Of a stretch of DNA of 64,000 bases, positions 46,136-54,663 are shown one piece after another. Position numbers and translations under genes: made by a program. The DNA comes from Litchfieldella rifensis (GTDB lineage Bacteria; Pseudomonadota; Gammaproteobacteria; Pseudomonadales; Halomonadaceae): NCBI RefSeq assembly GCF_042646605.1, contig NZ_JBHRUG010000031.1, forward strand, positions 310,001 through 374,000, read 5' to 3'. The number at the start of each line of letters is the position of its first letter. Position 1 is the stretch's first letter. The notes under the pieces were generated by a model. That model had not been told where the DNA came from. It did not search any database and worked only from the letters and a program-made list of their open reading frames with translations.

Positions 46136-47155
46136 TCAGGCGAACTGGCGCAGGAAGCGCAGGTCGTTTTCGAAGAACAGCCGCAGATCGTTGACGCCAT
46201 AGCGCAGCATGGCCAAGCGCTCGGCGCCCATGCCGAAGGCGAACCCCTTGTAACGCTCGGCATCGATACCGGAATGCCGGAACACTTCCGGATGCACCAT
46301 GCCACAGCCCATCACTTCCAACCAGCCGCTGTGCGAGCAGACTCGACACCCTTCCCCGCCGCACATCACGCACTGGATATCGACCTCGGCGGACGGTTCG
46401 GTGAACGGGAAGTAGGAAGGGCGGAAGCGCACCGAGAGTTCGTCGCGTTCGAAAAAGGCCTTCAGAAAGTCCTCGATGGTCCCCTTGAGGTCGGCAAAAC
46501 TGACGTCCTCATCGACCAGCAATCCTTCGACCTGATGGAACATCGGCGTATGCGTCAGATCCGAATCGCTGCGATAGACCCGCCCCGGGCAGACAATGCG
46601 GATCGGGGGAGTGGTTTCCTTCATGGTGCGCACCTGTACCGGTGAGGTATGGGTGCGCAACAGTCGTGTGGCATCGAAATAGAACGTATCGGCCATGCCC
46701 CGCGCCGGGTGATGGGCGGGAATATTCAAGGCTTCGAAGTTGTGATAGTCGTCCTCGATTTCCGGCCCCACCGCCACATCGAAGCCAATGCGGGTGAACA
46801 ACCCTTCAATGCGTTCCAGCGTGCGAGTGACGGGATGCAGGCCGCCACTGACCTGACCTCGCCCGGGCAACGTCACATCGAGGCGCTCCGCCGCCAGGCG
46901 TGCGTCCAGAGCGACTTTTTCCAGCGCCTGTTTGCGGCTCTCGAGCTCAGCCCCCAGTTGCTGCTTGGCCAGGTTGATCCGTTCGCCTGCTGCGGGACGC
47001 TCTTCCGCCGGTAGCTTGCCCAGCCCCTTGAGCAGGGCGGTGATCTCACCCTTCTTGCCGAGATAGCGCACCCGCACCTCGTCGAGGGACTGCATGTCCT
47101 GGGCAGCCTCGATGGCCTTGCGAGCCTCGGCAACCAGATTGGAAAGATGGTCCAT
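46136..47155 (-). CDS. pheS: Phenylalanine-tRNA ligase alpha subunit
   Basis: A 339-residue class II aminoacyl-tRNA synthetase subunit. The N-terminal coiled coil spans about residues 1-85. Class II motif 2 appears around RVYRSDSDLTHTPMFHQVEG, and motif 3 as GMGAERLAMLRYG near 310. The Ala294-equivalent pocket region lies in GCGMVHPEV. GGAG is eight bases upstream of the ATG. It is separated from rplT by a hairpin with a U-tract. Confidence 0.97.
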   Translation of the reverse strand: MDHLSNLVAEARKAIEAAQDMQSLDEVRVRYLGKKGEITALLKGLGKLPAEERPAAGERINLAKQQLGAELESRKQALEKVALDARLAAERLDVTLPGRGQVSGGLHPVTRTLERIEGLFTRIGFDVAVGPEIEDDYHNFEALNIPAHHPARGMADTFYFDATRLLRTHTSPVQVRTMKETTPPIRIVCPGRVYRSDSDLTHTPMFHQVEGLLVDEDVSFADLKGTIEDFLKAFFERDELSVRFRPSYFPFTEPSAEVDIQCVMCGGEGCRVCSHSGWLEVMGCGMVHPEVFRHSGIDAERYKGFAFGMGAERLAMLRYGVNDLRLFFENDLRFLRQFA

Positions 47156-47215
47156 CCGTTGCGCTCCGAAAGCGTTTCGACTGGCGCGGTGACCGTCGAA
47201 ACGAGGTCATATGGT

Positions 47216-47250
47216 AAAAAAACAGGGGAAGAGCGGCTGCTCTTCCCCTG
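47216..47250 (-). terminator. Terminator/attenuator between rplT and pheS
   Basis: CAGGGGAAGAG (47223-47233) and CTCTTCCCCTG (47240-47250) form an 11-bp perfect stem. On the minus strand it is followed by seven U (47216-47222). It lies between rplT and pheS. In E. coli a similar hairpin works with the pheM leader peptide as an attenuator. Here no short frame with consecutive Phe codons was found before it, so simple partial termination is equally possible. Confidence 0.85.
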
Positions 47251-47317
47251 CGACGTTCACACGACGTTCCGGTACGCGGTCAGGCCGCCTTCGAAACGTC
47301 AAAACGGCCAGTGTCAC

Positions 47318-47671
47318 TTACTGAGCAGCCTTGGCCTTCTCGACGATGGCAGCAAATGCCGCTTTCTCGTGAACGGCGAGATCGGCGAGAACCTTGCGAT
47401 CGATCTCGATACCGGCTTGCTTCAGACCGGCAATGAAGCGACTGTAGGACAGACCGTTCTGACGAGCCGCCGCATTGATACGCGCGATCCACAGTGCGCG
47501 GAACTGACGCTTGCGCTGACGACGGTCACGGTAAGCGTACTGACCGGCTTTGATGACCGCTTGCTTGGCAACGCGGAATACCCGCGAGCGGGCGCCATAG
47601 TAGCCTTTGGCCTGCTTCAGAATTTTCTTGTGACGGCGACGAGCAACGACGCCACGCTTGACACGAGTCAT
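47318..47671 (-). CDS. rplT: 50S ribosomal protein L20
   Basis: A 117-residue protein of the large subunit that binds 23S rRNA early in assembly, and also represses rpmI-rplT translation in E. coli. The strongly basic N-terminus (TRVKRGVVARRRHKKILK) and the ARINAAARQNGLSYSRF segment are characteristic. AGGAG precedes the ATG at five bases. It starts 35 bases after rpmI. No variation from the family is seen. Confidence 0.98.
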   Translation of the reverse strand: MTRVKRGVVARRRHKKILKQAKGYYGARSRVFRVAKQAVIKAGQYAYRDRRQRKRQFRALWIARINAAARQNGLSYSRFIAGLKQAGIEIDRKVLADLAVHEKAAFAAIVEKAKAAQ

Positions 47672-47706
47672 AGCTTTCTCCTGACGTTAAAAAGGGTCAA
47701 CCAGGC

Positions 47707-47901
47707 TTAGAGATTCGGCAACATGCGCTGAATCAGTTGCTTGTCGGCATCGTGGATCTGCTTCATTCCACGCAACTGACGCTTACGCTTGGTGGACTTC
47801 TTGGTCAGAATGTGGCTACGGAAAGACTGCTTGTGCTTGAAGCCATTGGCCGTCTTCTTGAAGCGCTTGGCAGCGCCGCTGTTACTCTTGATCTTCGGCA
47901 T
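47707..47901 (-). CDS. rpmI: 50S ribosomal protein L35
   Basis: A 64-residue, very basic ribosomal protein starting MPKIKSNSGAAKRF, exactly the length expected for L35. HILTKKSTKRKRQLR is conserved. GGAG lies nine bases before the ATG. It lies between infC (95 bases upstream) and rplT and is part of the thrS operon. In related bacteria its translation is controlled by L20 through an RNA pseudoknot; such a structure could not be confirmed by eye. Confidence 0.97.
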   Translation of the reverse strand: MPKIKSNSGAAKRFKKTANGFKHKQSFRSHILTKKSTKRKRQLRGMKQIHDADKQLIQRMLPNL

Positions 47902-47996
47902 GAGGGAAAACTCCGCTCGGTGTTTTTCAGAAAATCCTAGGCCGATGCTCCGTCACCGCCGCAGCGATGGCGGGCATCCGTTTACCTGCCTATGGA

Positions 47997-48536
47997 TCAC
48001 TTCTTCTTGGGGGCAAGAATCATGATCATCTGGCGCCCTTCCATCTTGGGGAAGGACTCCACACTCGCCACCTCCTCGAGGTCCGCGGCGATCCGCTCCA
48101 TCAGCTTGCGGCCGATGTCCTGGTGCGCCATCTCGCGGCCGCGAAAACGCAGCGTGACCTTGCCCTTGTCGCCACCTTCGAGGAATCGGATCAGGTTTCT
48201 CAACTTCACCTGATAGTCCCCCTCGTCGGTGCCAGGCCGGAATTTCACTTCCTTGACCTGGATCTGCTTGGTCTTCTTCTTCTGAGCAGCCTTCTGCTTC
48301 TTCTGCTCGAAGACGAATTTGCCATAATCCATGATCTTGCAGACGATGGGATCGGCATTGGAGATCTGCACGAGATCCATACCAGCGGCTTCGGCCTGCT
48401 CCAGCGCTTCGCGCGTGGGGACGATGCCAAGCTGTTCGCCGTCGGCGCCGATGAGGCGGACTTCGTCTTCGCTGATACGCTCATTCATTGGGGGGCGCTT
48501 GTCTTGGGGACGCCCACGCTGAGTATTCCGCTTGAT
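47997..48536 (-). CDS. infC: Translation initiation factor IF-3, with an AUC start codon
   Basis: A 179-residue factor (E. coli 180) that keeps subunits apart and checks the start codon. The N-terminal domain (NERISEDEVRLIGADGEQLG) and the C-terminal domain with RPGTDEGDYQVKLRN are complete. No ATG, GTG or TTG sits at the expected start. The codon ATC at 48536-48534 does, eight bases after GGAG, giving IKRNTQRGRPQ. In E. coli infC uses AUU so that IF-3 can repress its own synthesis; AUC should permit the same control. A start at the internal ATG 48488 would remove conserved residues. It lies 31 bases after thrS. Confidence 0.93.
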   Translation of the reverse strand: MKRNTQRGRPQDKRPPMNERISEDEVRLIGADGEQLGIVPTREALEQAEAAGMDLVQISNADPIVCKIMDYGKFVFEQKKQKAAQKKKTKQIQVKEVKFRPGTDEGDYQVKLRNLIRFLEGGDKGKVTLRFRGREMAHQDIGRKLMERIAADLEEVASVESFPKMEGRQMIMILAPKKK

Positions 48537-48567
48537 CGTTACATCTCCGTGTTGGTTGACGTTGTCG

Positions 48568-50466
48568 TTATCCCCGCTCGGCCTCAAGCCGGGCAATGAG
48601 GTCATCGACTCTCATGGTGCCGAGATCCTCGCCACTGCGGGTGCGCACGGCAACTGCGTCGGATTCGACCTCCTTATCTCCCACTACCAGGAGATAGGGA
48701 ACTTTCTGCAACGTATGTTCCCGGATTTTAAAGCCGATCTTCTCATTCCTCAAGTCCGCCTTGACGCGCAGACCAATTTTCTGCAGGCGCTGCTCCAGGT
48801 TCCGCGCGTAATCACGCTGCGCATCGGTGATGGTCAGCACGACCGCTTGCTGCGGAGCCAGCCAGAGTGGCATGGCACCGGCATAATGCTCGATAAGGAT
48901 ACCGATGAACCGCTCCATGGAACCGACAATGGCACGGTGCAGCATCACCGGGGGCCGACGAGAACCGTCCTCGGAGACGTACTGGGCGCCAAGACGGGCC
49001 GGCATCATGAAATCGACCTGCATGGTCCCGACCTGCCATGCGCGACCCAGGCAATCCTTCATGTGGTATTCGATCTTGGGGCCATAGAACGCCCCTTCTC
49101 CGGGCAACTCTTCCCACTTCACATCGCAATGGGCCAAGGCGCCGCGGAGGGCGCGCTCGGCCCGATCCCAATCCTCATCGCTACCGAGGCGCTTGTCGGG
49201 GCGCAAGGCGATCTTGACGGCAATGTCATCGAACCCGAAGTCGCTGTAGACCTTCAACGCTTGACGATGGAAGTCCGCAACCTCCGATTCGATCTGCTCC
49301 TCGGTACAGAAGACATGCCCGTCATCCTGGGTAAACGCCCGCACGCGCATGATACCATGCAACGCACCGGAGGGCTCGTTACGGTGGCAGCCACCGAACT
49401 CACCATAGCGTACCGGCAGCTCACGATAGCTGCGCAACCCGGAATTGAACACTTGCACATGGCCGGGACAGTTCATCGGCTTCAACGCATACTCACGTTT
49501 TTCCGATTCGGTAAAGAACATGTTCTCTGCGTAGTTGTCCCAGTGCCCCGATTTTTTCCATAGCGACACGTCCATGATCTGCGGACACCGGATCTCCTGA
49601 TAGCCGCCGATCTTGTAGACATTACGCATGTACTGCTCGACAACCTGCCACAGCGTCCAGCCTCGCGGATGCCAGAACACCATGCCGGGCGCTTCTTCCT
49701 GCATATGGAACAGATCCAGTTTACGCGCCAGCTTGCGATGATCGCGCTTCTCCGCTTCTTCCAGACGCTTGAGGTAGGCATTGAGCTGCTTCTTGTCCGC
49801 CCACGCCGTGCCATAGATGCGCGTCAGCATGGGGTTGTCGGCATCGCCGCGCCAGTAGGCGCCGGCCAGCTTGGTCAGCTTGAAGGCCTTGAGGTGGCGC
49901 GTATTGGGAACATGCGGCCCACGACACATGTCGATATATTCTTCATGGTGGTAGAGACGGATGGTCTCTCCCTCCGGAATCCCGCGCACGATCTCCTCCT
50001 TGTAGGGCTCGTCGCGGTGCAGGAAGGTCAGCATCGCCTTGTCACGATCGACGTACTCGCGCACCACATCGTAGCCGCGTTCGATCAATTCCTTCATGCG
50101 CCGTTCGATGGCGTCCAGATCTTCCGGGGTCACCGAGTGACCGAAGTCGATATCGTAATAGAAACCGTCATCGATCACCGGTCCGATGGCCATCTTGGCC
50201 TCGGGGTAGAGCTGCTTGACGGCATGACCGACCACGTGCGCGCAGGAGTGGCGGATAACCTCGAGGCCTTCCTCGTCGCGGGCGGTGAGAATCGCCACTT
50301 CGGCATCACGGTCGATGACATCGGCGGCATCCACCAGTTTACCGTCGATCTTGCCCGCCACACAGGCTTTGGCCAGCCCTGGACCGATGGATTCGGCCAG
50401 TTCCATGACGGTCAGGGGAGCGTCAAAATGTTTCTGACTGCCGTCAGGCAGTGTCACGATTGGCAT
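48568..50466 (-). CDS. thrS: Threonine-tRNA ligase
   Basis: A 632-residue class II synthetase. The TGS domain (1-60) is followed by the editing domain with its zinc-like HxxxH/C motif (HSCAHVVGHAV, about 73-83), the catalytic core (motif 2 FRNEPSGALHGIMRVR-like, starting HRNEPSGALHG) and the anticodon-binding domain at the C-terminus. AAGGA precedes the ATG. It is the first gene of the leftward operon. E. coli thrS represses its own translation through tRNA-like hairpins in the leader; the 330-base leader region here could hold such hairpins, but none was clear. Confidence 0.97.
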   Translation of the reverse strand: MPIVTLPDGSQKHFDAPLTVMELAESIGPGLAKACVAGKIDGKLVDAADVIDRDAEVAILTARDEEGLEVIRHSCAHVVGHAVKQLYPEAKMAIGPVIDDGFYYDIDFGHSVTPEDLDAIERRMKELIERGYDVVREYVDRDKAMLTFLHRDEPYKEEIVRGIPEGETIRLYHHEEYIDMCRGPHVPNTRHLKAFKLTKLAGAYWRGDADNPMLTRIYGTAWADKKQLNAYLKRLEEAEKRDHRKLARKLDLFHMQEEAPGMVFWHPRGWTLWQVVEQYMRNVYKIGGYQEIRCPQIMDVSLWKKSGHWDNYAENMFFTESEKREYALKPMNCPGHVQVFNSGLRSYRELPVRYGEFGGCHRNEPSGALHGIMRVRAFTQDDGHVFCTEEQIESEVADFHRQALKVYSDFGFDDIAVKIALRPDKRLGSDEDWDRAERALRGALAHCDVKWEELPGEGAFYGPKIEYHMKDCLGRAWQVGTMQVDFMMPARLGAQYVSEDGSRRPPVMLHRAIVGSMERFIGILIEHYAGAMPLWLAPQQAVVLTITDAQRDYARNLEQRLQKIGLRVKADLRNEKIGFKIREHTLQKVPYLLVVGDKEVESDAVAVRTRSGEDLGTMRVDDLIARLEAERG

Positions 50467-50796
50467 TACGAATATCCTTCAACGCAGTGGTGAGCCATAC
50501 CAAGGCTCACATGTCGCAGGCTGTGGGGAAAGAACATGCCACTATCATACCGACTGGCCATCATCAGGGTACAAGACGACCTTGCCCTGCCCGGGATGAG
50601 ACGGTGCCAGCAGTCATTGATGCAGCAGAGGGCGAACATTAGCAGCCTCGCCAACCCGACGTCCAGCACCAGAGGCCGTCTAGAACGCCGGCGAGCGCAG
50701 AGCGGACACAACGACGTCAGGGGCGCCCGAAGGCACCCCTGACCCCAGCAGGCGAATCAGCGCCTGCGATTACCACTCATGTCGAAAAACGACGCT
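50467..50796. other. Intergenic region between ompA-like and thrS genes
   Basis: A 330-base region upstream of thrS and downstream of the OmpA-family gene, both on the minus strand. It holds the terminator at 50717-50742 and, nearer the OmpA stop, a smaller hairpin GCAGGCG / CGCCTGC at about 50748-50766. The part from 50470 to 50700 should contain the thrS promoter. No tRNA gene (as found before thrS in some relatives) and no small coding sequence was found. Confidence 0.6.
50717..50742 (-). terminator. Terminator after the OmpA-family gene
   Basis: On the minus strand TCAGGGGTGCC, a UUCG loop and GGCGCCCCTGA form an 11-bp stem with one U-G pair (50732-50742 with 50717-50727). The UUCG tetraloop is typical of stable bacterial terminators. 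The following sequence (CGTCGTTGTG) has only a partial U-tract. Confidence 0.7.
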
Positions 50797-51666
50797 TTAT
50801 TCCCACTCGTCGAGCTCGACGCGGCGGTTCTCGGCGCGGCCGGCATCCGTCTCGTTGGTCGCGATCGGGCGCTCCTCACCGAAGCCTTGGGCACGCATGC
50901 GCTCCCGCTCGACACCGCGCGACTCCAGGTAATCGACAACCGATTCGGCACGCCGCTGAGAGAGGCGCTGGTTATAGTCGGCCGGACCCACGGAGTCGGT
51001 ATGACCGTCGATGCTCACACGCACATTGGGATTGGCCACCAAACGCTCGGCAACGCCATCCAGGACCTGCTCCGCTCCCGGCGTCAGCTTGGCGGAGTCG
51101 AACTCGAAGTTCACGTCACGCAGCACCAGGCTCTCGGGACAACCCAGAGCATTGACCTCGGAACCTGCCGGCGTATTCGGGCATTGGTCGCGGTAATCCG
51201 GCACACCATCGCCGTCGGAATCCAGCGGGCAACCTTCAGCATTGACCTCAACGCCGGCCGGTGTACCCGGACACTGGTCACGATAATCCGGTACGCCGTC
51301 GCCATCGGAATCCAGCGGACAGCCCTCAGCATCGGTAGCAACGCCCGCAGGAACGTCACCGTAGGCCGGACACTGCGGCTCGACGGGCTCCGGCGTGCGA
51401 TCGGCACACAACATCGCACCAGCGGTGGCACCAACAGTACCACCTATGGCAGCGCCATCCTCTTCATCGGACTCACCGCTGGTGGCATAACCGATGCCAC
51501 CGCCAATCAGGCCGCCCGCAAGCCCGCATACCACCGGGTGCTGATACCAGGCACGATCTGCAGAGGCAGAAGCCTGGCCGGAGGTCTGCCCCCCCGAACT
51601 GGCGCAGCCCGAAAGGCCGACGACCAGAGCGGAACCGAGCATTAAGCCAGTCGTTGATTTCTTCAT
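50797..51666 (-). CDS. OmpA-family lipoprotein with thrombospondin type 3-like repeats
   Basis: A 289-residue outer-membrane lipoprotein. The signal peptide ends with LSGC (Cys about 21). A glycine-rich membrane-like segment (GGLIGGGIGYATSG) follows. Then come two almost identical copies of a calcium-binding repeat, GCPLDSDGDGVPDYRDQCP, about 31 residues apart, and a C-terminal OmpA/Pal peptidoglycan-binding domain with NFEFDSAKLTP and GHTDSVGPADYNQRLSQRRA. AAGGAG precedes the ATG. It would tie the outer membrane to peptidoglycan. It stands alone between terminators. Confidence 0.92.
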   Translation of the reverse strand: MKKSTTGLMLGSALVVGLSGCASSGGQTSGQASASADRAWYQHPVVCGLAGGLIGGGIGYATSGESDEEDGAAIGGTVGATAGAMLCADRTPEPVEPQCPAYGDVPAGVATDAEGCPLDSDGDGVPDYRDQCPGTPAGVEVNAEGCPLDSDGDGVPDYRDQCPNTPAGSEVNALGCPESLVLRDVNFEFDSAKLTPGAEQVLDGVAERLVANPNVRVSIDGHTDSVGPADYNQRLSQRRAESVVDYLESRGVERERMRAQGFGEERPIATNETDAGRAENRRVELDEWE

Positions 51667-51934
51667 GTAAGACTCCTTCTTAACACAGCGCTAGTCGCAA
51701 CTTTACGTTACACAGCAGGTCCATCGTTTTGTAGAACCCAAAAGCGGAGAGAGATTACCCCACCTCACCCCGCAAAAGAAAGCACAACACACGTGATTAG
51801 GCTAGTGCTTTATCACCATAGCAGGCTTGTCGGTCAGAATGACTTAATACCAAAAATGTCGCAAATCTTGATCTTCACAGCGTCGCTGAGCAGCACTCAT
51901 CGGCTGACAAGGCCCTGGTGAATCGAGCCAGATC

Positions 51935-52402
51935 TCAGTGAAGACCTTCCGGCCAGCCTGACGTTAATTCACGCACAGCCTTCGCGGCATCGAACAAGTC
52001 CGAGCGATACTCGTCCTCTATCGCCAAGCGCTCACGATCTTCCTTCATACGCGCTCGGCGGCTCAAGGCCTTGCGAGCGGAATGGGTATGCAAGTGCGCG
52101 GTACGCGCATGCATCATGCCGAACACGTGAAAACATGGACGCTCCATCAGCGCCGGCTCGATAATTTCGAGCAGGACCTTGCAGCGCAGCGCCCCTTCGG
52201 TCAGATCAACCTGTTCCTGCAACATCGCTCTGGCAATCGCATCCAAGCTCGCCAGGCACTTCTCATTGGCGCGACGAATTTCATCGCGTTTGAATGCTTC
52301 CCGCCGTCGTACTTCCTGCCACAGGGAGCAAGCGTAGGCACCGAGGCCAGCCAGAAACACCAGCGCGATACCCAACAAAATCATCGCAGTCATTTCACTC
52401 AT
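51935..52402 (-). CDS. DUF2489-like protein with an N-terminal membrane anchor
   Basis: A 155-residue protein with one N-terminal hydrophobic helix (about 8-26) and a mostly helical, charged cytoplasmic part. The segment QEQVDLTEGALRCKVLLE and the following PALMERPCFHVFG resemble DUF2489, a family of unknown function in gammaproteobacteria. The start ATG 52402 has a weak GTGAGATG site. There is 268 bases to the OmpA-family gene downstream, whose promoter should lie there. No further function can be offered. Confidence 0.68.
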   Translation of the reverse strand: MSEMTAMILLGIALVFLAGLGAYACSLWQEVRRREAFKRDEIRRANEKCLASLDAIARAMLQEQVDLTEGALRCKVLLEIIEPALMERPCFHVFGMMHARTAHLHTHSARKALSRRARMKEDRERLAIEDEYRSDLFDAAKAVRELTSGWPEGLH

Positions 52403-52642
52403 CGACGCAACATCTCACTTCGGTCTTTGCGCTGGGGAGTATACGTTGACTGAGCATTCGACCCAACCGGTCACGAGCCGATGAAATCATGCCAGAAACC
52501 GCCCGGGTCGACGCACACGAAGAAGGGATCGCGAAATCCTGCATATAGGAGGCAGTGTGAGAGCACCTGCCTATCAGCCTGGGATCCCGCTTCACGGCTC
52601 TTGCAAGAACGCGCAAGCCCCCTCGATCATGCCAACAGGCCT

Positions 52643-53560
52643 TCAGCTGATCCAGCCCCGAGCATAATGATCCAGCAACAGGACTCCGAACACGCCAAGG
52701 AGATAGCGAATCGAAAACCAGAAGGCCGCCAGCGGCGCCGCGGGATCCTGGCCGCGCCAGACCTTCCAGTTCCAGAACATGAAGCGGACATTCAACGCCA
52801 TCACCCCTACCAGATAGAGCAAACCGCTCATGCCAATCACGAAAGGCATCAAGGTCACGGCAACCGTCAACCAGCCATAGAGCCACACCTGCAGCCGGGT
52901 GAAGGCATCGCCATGAGTGACCGGCAGCATCGGCACGCCCGCCTTGGCATATTCATCACGCTTGTGAATGGCGAGTGCCCAGAAATGCGGTGGCGTCCAG
53001 GCGAAGACGATCAGCACCAGCAGCAAAGGCTCCGGGCTCAACTGCCCAGTGACCGACGTCCAGCCCAGCAGCGGCGGCGCTGCACCGGCCACCCCGCCGA
53101 TCACGATGTTCTGGGGTGTGGCACGCTTGAGAAACGCCGTGTAGATCAGCGCATAGCCAATCAAGGAGCCTAGCGTCAACCAGGCCGTCAGAGCATTGAC
53201 TTGCCACAGCAGCAAGCCGATACCGGACACCGACAACAGGCTCGCCCAGACCAAGGCATAGGCCGTAGGCAATCGCTGAGTAGCCAGAGGGCGCCGGGAG
53301 GTCCGCAGCATCAACGCATCGAGACGGCGATCCAGGACATGATTGAACGCCGCAGCACCACAGGCCGACAGGCCGATTCCCACCAGGCCATGGACGACCA
53401 CTGTCGGTGAAGGTAGCAGCGGTGATGCCAGTGCCATCCCCACCAATGCACAGGCGAGCATCACGACCACCACGCGCAGCTTGCACAGAGCGATCAGGTC
53501 TCGCCATTGCCAGGTGGCCTGCGACAAGGCTCCGTTTCGCTCTATTACCGCATTACGCAT
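52643..53560 (-). CDS. ctaB: Protoheme IX farnesyltransferase (heme O synthase)
   Basis: A 305-residue UbiA-family membrane prenyltransferase that farnesylates heme B to heme O. The first Asp-rich motif appears as NHVLDRRLDALMLRTSRRPL (near residue 71), with His where most family members have Asp in the first NDxxD position; the later Asp residues are kept. About eight to nine membrane segments. The gene overlaps the end of ctaA by eight bases and AAGGAG precedes the ATG, so it is coupled. CtaA then makes heme A. Both supply the oxidase encoded upstream. Confidence 0.95.
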   Translation of the reverse strand: MRNAVIERNGALSQATWQWRDLIALCKLRVVVVMLACALVGMALASPLLPSPTVVVHGLVGIGLSACGAAAFNHVLDRRLDALMLRTSRRPLATQRLPTAYALVWASLLSVSGIGLLLWQVNALTAWLTLGSLIGYALIYTAFLKRATPQNIVIGGVAGAAPPLLGWTSVTGQLSPEPLLLVLIVFAWTPPHFWALAIHKRDEYAKAGVPMLPVTHGDAFTRLQVWLYGWLTVAVTLMPFVIGMSGLLYLVGVMALNVRFMFWNWKVWRGQDPAAPLAAFWFSIRYLLGVFGVLLLDHYARGWIS

Positions 53561-54602
53561 GCACCCACTCCTTCTTCGACCCCTGTTCTTCTTTCGCCGT
53601 GGTCAAGCATCCCGGCAATCGAGACTGCCACACGGCGAGTGCCATCACGATCACCAGCGCCACGGCACCTGCGGTATGCAATAACGCCAAACCCAACGGC
53701 AACCACCACAGGACATTGGCCACGCCCACCCCCACCTGTATCGCGTAGCCTCCCAGCAATGTCGCCAGCACCGGGCGTAAACGCCGCTCTCGCCAATGTC
53801 GCCACGCCAGTGCCAGGAGCGACAACCCCAGCAGCAAGGCACCAAGCCGGTGACCGACCTGGATCGCGGTACGCGCTTCGGCATGCAGTTTCCCGTGCAG
53901 GTAATTAGGCCCGACCGTCTGCGTCAAGTGAAAACCTTCACTCCAGTCCGTGTCCGGCCACCACTCGCCATTGCAGGTAGGAAACCCTTGACAGGCGATC
54001 CCGGCATAATTGCTCGAGGTCCAGCCACCCAGCCCCAGCTGCAGGACCAGCAGCGCCATGGCCACTCCCCACAAGGGTGACAAGCGTCGTCGCGCTAGCG
54101 GTGCCCGGCGTCGTTCATACTGGCGGAGGCGCAGATGCAACCACAGGAACAGCAGCATGACACTGATACCGCCAAGCAAGTGCAAGGTCACTACCTGAGG
54201 CCATAACTGCAGCGTCACGGTAAAGGCGCCAAAGGCACCCTGCAGCAGGATCACGGCCAACAAGGCGAGACAGACGCCCCAAGGATAGCCGGCATGGCGA
54301 CGCAACGGCATCCCCACTAGGAGTATGGCCAGCACCAGCATCCCCAGCCCCGAGGCGATGTAGCGGTGCACCATTTCCACCCAGGCCTTGAATGTCTCGA
54401 GCGGAGCATCCGGCGAGTGCAGATTGGCCGTGTCGACATCAGGAACCACCAGACGACCATAGCAACCCGGCCAGTCGGGGCACCCCAGCCCTGCGTCGAC
54501 AAGACGCGTCCAGACTCCGACCAGGATCACCGTCACCGTGAACACGACCCCCGCCAGGCTCAGCCGTTTCAGCAGTCGAAGCCTAGCGTCGACATCCAGC
54601 AT
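53553..54602 (-). CDS. ctaA: Heme A synthase (COX15/CtaA)
   Basis: A 349-residue membrane enzyme that oxidises the heme O methyl group to a formyl, giving heme A. Eight hydrophobic segments are visible. Heme-ligand His residues lie in EMVHRYIAS (about 77) and VTLHLLGG, and in the second half as VGHRLGA and LLHTAGA. Cys residues in GCPDWPGCYG (about 38) and the CQGFPTCNG loop form the typical disulfide. GAGGAG is close upstream of the ATG. It follows the Sco-like gene and overlaps ctaB. Confidence 0.95.
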   Translation of the reverse strand: MLDVDARLRLLKRLSLAGVVFTVTVILVGVWTRLVDAGLGCPDWPGCYGRLVVPDVDTANLHSPDAPLETFKAWVEMVHRYIASGLGMLVLAILLVGMPLRRHAGYPWGVCLALLAVILLQGAFGAFTVTLQLWPQVVTLHLLGGISVMLLFLWLHLRLRQYERRRAPLARRRLSPLWGVAMALLVLQLGLGGWTSSNYAGIACQGFPTCNGEWWPDTDWSEGFHLTQTVGPNYLHGKLHAEARTAIQVGHRLGALLLGLSLLALAWRHWRERRLRPVLATLLGGYAIQVGVGVANVLWWLPLGLALLHTAGAVALVIVMALAVWQSRLPGCLTTAKEEQGSKKEWVHA

Positions 54603-54663
54603 GGCAGCTCCTCTTGTGCATTTTGGGCCTCCCTGAAGGAATCACCTTGTCGTCAGGGGCGGG

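Noticed and set aside
46102..46305. 68-codon N-terminal extension of PheT
   Set aside because: It lies inside pheS in another frame; homologues begin at MKFSEQW.
50467..50796. tRNA gene upstream of thrS
   Set aside because: No T-arm GGTTCGA-type sequence or cloverleaf could be placed.
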